Source: Streptomyces regalis
GTDB lineage: Bacteria > Actinomycetota > Actinomycetes > Streptomycetales > Streptomycetaceae
Assembly (NCBI RefSeq): GCF_001509475.1
Contig: NZ_LLZG01000243.1
Span: 29,584 to 93,583, forward strand
Direction: 5' to 3'
Length of the DNA: 64,000 bases
The translations under genes were made by a program, and so were the position numbers. Positions within the stretch are counted from its first letter, which is position 1. Each line of letters opens with the position of its first letter. Positions 60,730 through 64,000 of the stretch are shown here, piece after piece. The notes under the pieces were generated by a model. That model saw only the letters and a list, made by a program, of their open reading frames with translations, did no database searches and was not told the DNA's origin.

Positions 60730-61881
60730 GTGCAGCACCGACGCAAGGACCGACGGCGCGTTCTCCTACCGGTCGGCGCCACGGCGGCCGCCGTGGCGGT
60801 GGCGCTGGCCGGCGCACTGTTGATCAAGATGAAGAGCGAGGACGGCGACGACACCGACCGGAACACGTCCACGGCACCCCCGGCCGTAGCCCGCGCCGAC
60901 TGTGCCAAGCAGGGCAAGGTGCCCGGTTCCGGGTCCACTGCGCAGCAGAACGCGATGAAGCGGTGGATCAAGGAGTACGAGCGGTCGTGCCCGGGCGTGC
61001 GGATCGCCTACAACCCCGTGGGCTCGGGCGCGGGGGTGAACCAGTTCCTGCTGGGCGGCTTCACGGCGTTCGGCGGTACCGACGGGGCATTGAAGCCCGT
61101 TGACGTCGAGCAGTCCCGGGCGGTGTGTCCGGGAGGCCGGGCCATCGACCTGCCAATGGTGGGCGGACCGATCGCCATTGGGTACAACCTCCCGGGCGTG
61201 AACGGTCTCGTGATGGACGCGCCGACCCTTGCGAAGATCTTCGACTCCCGCATCACGCAGTGGAACGACCGGGCGATCCAACAGCTGAACCCCGGCGTGA
61301 ACCTGCCCAACCTCTCCATCAAGGCCGTGCACCGGTCGGACGACTCGGGCACCACCCAGAACCTCAACGCCTACCTGGCCGGAGCGGCGCCGGCCCAATG
61401 GCCGTACCCTGCGGAGAAGTCCTGGCAGGGCAAGGGCGGTTCCTCGGCCGACAGGTCGGACGGTGTCGTCTCGGAGGTCACCTCGTCCGTGGGCGCGATC
61501 GGCTACTTCGAGCTCTCCTTCGCCACCGCCCGCAAGATCGACACGGTGCGGATCGACACCGGGGCCGCCGAGCCCGTCGAGGCGTCCACCACGACCGCCT
61601 CCGCGGGCATTGCGGCGGCCGAAGTCATCGGCAAGGGCAAGGACTTGACCCTGAAATTCGACTACGACACGTTGGCGGCGGGCGCGTACCCGATCGTGCT
61701 GGTGACGTACGAAATCGTCTGCGACCGCGGCAACGACAAGGAGGTGCTGCCCGCCCTCAAGTCCTTCCTGGCCTACACCGCGAGTGAGGAGGGCCAGGAG
61801 ATCCTCCCCGAGATCCACTACGCACCCCTGCCGGAGAACGTCGCCGAGCAAGTGCGTGGGGTCGTCGCAACGCTGTCGTGA
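60730..61881 (+). CDS. PstS-like phosphate/arsenate-binding protein
   Basis: 383 residues from GTG 60730 (AGGGGAG upstream). An N-terminal membrane anchor (VLLPVGATAAAVAVALAGAL) lacks a lipobox Cys. Binding-fold motifs: VPGSGSTAQQNAMKRWIKEY, NPVGSGAGVNQFLLGGFTAF, GGTDGAL, KIFDSRITQWNDRAI and HRSDDSGTTQNLNAYLA. PstS proteins bind phosphate, and some discriminate arsenate. No pstCAB genes accompany it. In an arsenic-type locus it may supply selective phosphate binding under arsenate stress (inference). Confidence 0.82.
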   Translation: MQHRRKDRRRVLLPVGATAAAVAVALAGALLIKMKSEDGDDTDRNTSTAPPAVARADCAKQGKVPGSGSTAQQNAMKRWIKEYERSCPGVRIAYNPVGSGAGVNQFLLGGFTAFGGTDGALKPVDVEQSRAVCPGGRAIDLPMVGGPIAIGYNLPGVNGLVMDAPTLAKIFDSRITQWNDRAIQQLNPGVNLPNLSIKAVHRSDDSGTTQNLNAYLAGAAPAQWPYPAEKSWQGKGGSSADRSDGVVSEVTSSVGAIGYFELSFATARKIDTVRIDTGAAEPVEASTTTASAGIAAAEVIGKGKDLTLKFDYDTLAAGAYPIVLVTYEIVCDRGNDKEVLPALKSFLAYTASEEGQEILPEIHYAPLPENVAEQVRGVVATLS

Positions 61882-62960
61882 CGGCGTCGCTCAGCCGTGC
61901 CCTGTGTCCAGGAGCGCGGCGAGCTCGCGAGCGGCTTCGCGTGCGGGGCGGAACCGACGCCGATGAGGGTGGCGGAAGCAGGGCCCGTCCAGTCGCCGTA
62001 GCCGAGAAGGCGCAGGCGCGGTTCGGCCACGGACCGCGTGCCGACCGTGGCGATGTGGCCACGTCGGCCGCGCAGCCCCAGGGGCGCCAGGTGCGACAGC
62101 GCCGGACGGAAGCCGGTGCACCAGATGACCGCGTCGGCAGGCGCTCGGGTGCCGTCGGCCCAGACTACGCCGTCACGTTCGAGGCGTACGAACATGGGGG
62201 ATGCCTTGAGCAGCCCGGCGTCCCGGGCCTCGCGTACGGGCGGTACGGCGACGATGTCGCCCAGGGACGCGACGCCGCCGGTGTCCGTGCGGCCCTCGTC
62301 GAGGGCGCGGCGGCGGGCGGTGGCCGCGTCGAACAGGGCGCGGCCGTCGATGTCGTCGGCGAGGAAGCGGGGCGGGCGCTGGGTCACCCAGGTCAGCTCG
62401 GTTTCGTACGCCAAGTCCGCGGCGATCTGCGCGCCGGAGTTGCCGCCGCCGACCACGACGACTCGCTGCCCTGCGAAGTCGCGCGGGCTACGGTATTCGA
62501 CGGTGTGCAGCTGACGTCCACGGAACTCCGACCGGCCGGGCACGGCAGGCAGGAAGGGACGCCACCAGGTGCCGGTGGCGCTGACGACAGCCCCGGCGCG
62601 CCAGCTGCCCGCGTCGGCCTCGACGCGCAGATGCCGGCCGTCGCGGTGAACCCCCAAGACTCGTACGGCACGGTGCACGGGAAGGTCGTAGCGCCGCTCG
62701 TACTCGGTGAGGTAGCCGACCACGTGGCGCGCGTCCGGGTACGTCTCCCCCGCCTGTACGGGCATCGGGCGCCCCGGCAGCGAGGAGTACGCGGCCGGAG
62801 AGAACAGGCGCAGTGAGCCCCAGGCATGTTGCCAGGCGCCGCCGGGCTCGCTCTGGGCGTCCAGGACCACGAAGTCCAGGCCGAGCCGGCGCAGGTGGAA
62901 ACCAGCGGCGAGCCCGGCCTGACCGCCGCCGATCACCACCACTTGCGTCGTGTGCGTCAC
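61818..62960 (-). CDS. flavin-dependent monooxygenase (ArsO-like), third copy, C-terminal frameshift
   Basis: 380 residues from GTG 62960, overlapping the aquaporin stop (GTGA). FAD motif VVVIGGGQAGLAAGFHLRRL, LRLFSPAAYSSLPG, NADPH motif VVVVGGGNSGAQIAADL, VIWCTGFRPALSHLAPLG and GYGDWTGPASATLIGVG. After GVG the family end (RFRPAREAARELAALLD, stop at 61891) is in another frame. As read, the protein gains a foreign tail and overlaps the convergent PstS gene by 64 nt. A deletion near 61945 or a sequencing error; the catalytic core is intact. Confidence 0.8.
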   Translation of the reverse strand: MTHTTQVVVIGGGQAGLAAGFHLRRLGLDFVVLDAQSEPGGAWQHAWGSLRLFSPAAYSSLPGRPMPVQAGETYPDARHVVGYLTEYERRYDLPVHRAVRVLGVHRDGRHLRVEADAGSWRAGAVVSATGTWWRPFLPAVPGRSEFRGRQLHTVEYRSPRDFAGQRVVVVGGGNSGAQIAADLAYETELTWVTQRPPRFLADDIDGRALFDAATARRRALDEGRTDTGGVASLGDIVAVPPVREARDAGLLKASPMFVRLERDGVVWADGTRAPADAVIWCTGFRPALSHLAPLGLRGRRGHIATVGTRSVAEPRLRLLGYGDWTGPASATLIGVGSAPHAKPLASSPRSWTQGTAERRRHDSVATTPRTCSATFSGRGA

Positions 62961-63742
62961 CCGGCGGAACGCTCGGAGGCGGTCCGGTCGGGCATGAAGA
63001 TCAGCGCCACGAGCGCCAACCCCACCACAGCGCCGACGATCTGCATGCCGATGAACCCGGCGACCGAGCCGGGCGCGATACCCGCGAACGTGTCCGTGAA
63101 GGCACGGCCGATCGTCACCGCCGGGTTGGCGAAGGACGTCGACGAGGTGAACCAGTACGCGGCGCCGATGTAGGAGGCGACGGCCACCGGGGCGAAGCGC
63201 AGACCGTCGGTGCGGGCCAGGCCGAAGATCAGCAGGATCAGGCCGGCGGTGGCGACGACCTCACCCAGCAGCAGCTGTCCGGCCGAGCGGTCGTGTGTGG
63301 ACCACTCCACCAGGGGCTCGCCGAACATGGCGTCCGCCAGGATCGCGCCCGCGATGGCGCCGACGATCTGGGCCGGGATGTACACGGCTGCATCGCGGAG
63401 GGTGACCCCGCTGCCGCCGCGTCGGCCGGTCCACCACTCGGCCAGCGTGACGACCGGATTGAAGTGCGCGCCGGAGACGGGGCCGAGCAGGAGGATCAGG
63501 ACGCCGAGGCCGAAGACGGTGGCGAGGGAGTTCGCCAGCAGCTGTACACCCACGTCGCGGCTCAGGTCGGTGGCCTGAATGCCGGAGCCGACCACGACCG
63601 CCACCAGGGCGGCGGTGCCGACGAGTTCGGCGGCGGCTCGTGCGAGGAGGGGTCTGCGTGGCGGTGCGGCATCCGCCGGCGCCTCGGAGTCGACGACAGG
63701 TATGGCGGACGCCACGGCTGCGGATGCTTCGGTGCGGGTCAC
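62957..63742 (-). CDS. aquaglyceroporin-family channel (MIP), arsenite-type context
   Basis: 261 residues from GTG 63742 (AAGAGGG upstream). Six helices and both half-helix motifs: AHFNPVVTLAEW (NPV) and SFANPAVTIGRAF (NPA). The first NPA is altered to NPV. MIP genes inside ars operons (AqpS type) conduct As(III) out of the cell. It overlaps ArsR upstream and the monooxygenase downstream by 4 nt each, so the three form one operon. Confidence 0.88.
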   Translation of the reverse strand: MTRTEASAAVASAIPVVDSEAPADAAPPRRPLLARAAAELVGTAALVAVVVGSGIQATDLSRDVGVQLLANSLATVFGLGVLILLLGPVSGAHFNPVVTLAEWWTGRRGGSGVTLRDAAVYIPAQIVGAIAGAILADAMFGEPLVEWSTHDRSAGQLLLGEVVATAGLILLIFGLARTDGLRFAPVAVASYIGAAYWFTSSTSFANPAVTIGRAFTDTFAGIAPGSVAGFIGMQIVGAVVGLALVALIFMPDRTASERSAG

Positions 63743-64000
63743 GGACAGGCCCTCTTGTTGTCGGCGGCAGTACGGGCGGACTCGGCCAGATCGGCGAACT
63801 GACCGGCGAGCGCGGTGATGACGTCCGGGCGCAGCCTGTAGTACGTGTACCGGCCGCACGGCTCCGTCTCCACGACCCCGGCCTCGCGCAGCACTCTCAG
63901 ATGGTTGGAGAGGTTGGTCTGCCGGGCACCGGTCTCCTCCACCAGGTGGGTGGTGCACAGCATCTCTTTGGCGAGCAGGGTCACGATCTGGAGCCTGAGC
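63739..64000 (-). CDS. ArsR-family regulator (N-terminus off window)
   Basis: The last 86 or so residues: LQIVTLLAKEMLCTTHLVEE, TGARQTNLSNHLRVLREAGV (recognition helix), ETEPCGRYTYYRLRPD and a Lys/Ala/Cys-ending tail. Cys in EMLC and EPCG could be metalloid ligands. First gene of the ArsR-aquaporin-monooxygenase operon. The start is beyond the window edge. Confidence 0.88.
   Translation of the reverse strand, partial: LRLQIVTLLAKEMLCTTHLVEETGARQTNLSNHLRVLREAGVVETEPCGRYTYYRLRPDVITALAGQFADLAESARTAADNKRACP

Overview
The window is high-GC actinobacterial DNA, most likely from a Streptomyces chromosome. Supporting this are the codon usage, frequent GTG/TTG starts with GGAGG-type ribosome sites, a CYP157-like P450, a CebR-type operator, LAxTG sortase tails and the Zur/anchored-repeat zinc genes. 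The mix of catabolic, secreted, metal-handling and decayed genes suggests an accessory region rather than the conserved core. No rRNA, tRNA or CRISPR array was seen.

Layout. 0-5.3 kb: a divergent LacI-type repressor and an inositol-like catabolic operon (two TIM-barrel isomerase/dehydratases, a sugar porter, a Gfo/Idh/MocA dehydrogenase). 5.3-8.0 kb: a P450, colliding relics of an MbtH gene and an acyltransferase gene, and a minimal ATP-grasp RiPP (graspetide) pair of precursor plus ligase. 8.3-10.3 kb: a secreted tandem CE2-like esterase behind a CebR-type operator. 10.3-14.4 kb: a DHA2 efflux pump, a CYP157-like P450 lacking the ExxR arginine, and an ankyrin protein. 14.5-17.6 kb: a cobalamin riboswitch and a BtuCDF-type importer. 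17.7-20.8 kb: relics around two small Cys-containing ORFs, a SigC-like sigma factor, a Met/His-repeat membrane protein and copper-gene relics. 20.9-27.7 kb: small regulators and hypotheticals (a paralogous Prim-Pol-like pair, a GAF-PP2C phosphatase), a phosphotransferase and an IS630 relic. 27.9-31.6 kb: a cold-stress group (DEAD-box helicase, two cold-shock proteins, a desaturase). 32-38.6 kb: an opine-type dehydrogenase, a secreted RNase Sa-like enzyme, and a frameshifted NB-ARC/TPR protein fused in frame to a response regulator without its phosphoacceptor Asp.

39.4-53.7 kb is a zinc-homeostasis island bracketed by two decayed integrase fragments that share sequence. It holds an ArsR/SmtB sensor, a thioredoxin-like ferredoxin, a WD40 protein, a COG0523 (CobW/ZNG1) metallochaperone GTPase, Zur, a ZnuB relic, an anchored-repeat ABC zinc importer (three surface proteins, a binding protein split by a surface domain, ATPase, permease), a His-rich protein, a second ArsR with a complete alpha5 zinc site, and a methyltransferase. 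Zur-like boxes lie at two or three promoters.

53.9-64 kb: a serine hydrolase, then an arsenic-type locus. It has two MFS transporters, three flavin monooxygenases, two ArsR repressors, an orphan PstS and an aquaglyceroporin. Long palindromes with a shared core at two promoters look like ArsR operators. At least ten gene relics scattered through the window indicate repeated deletion and recombination.
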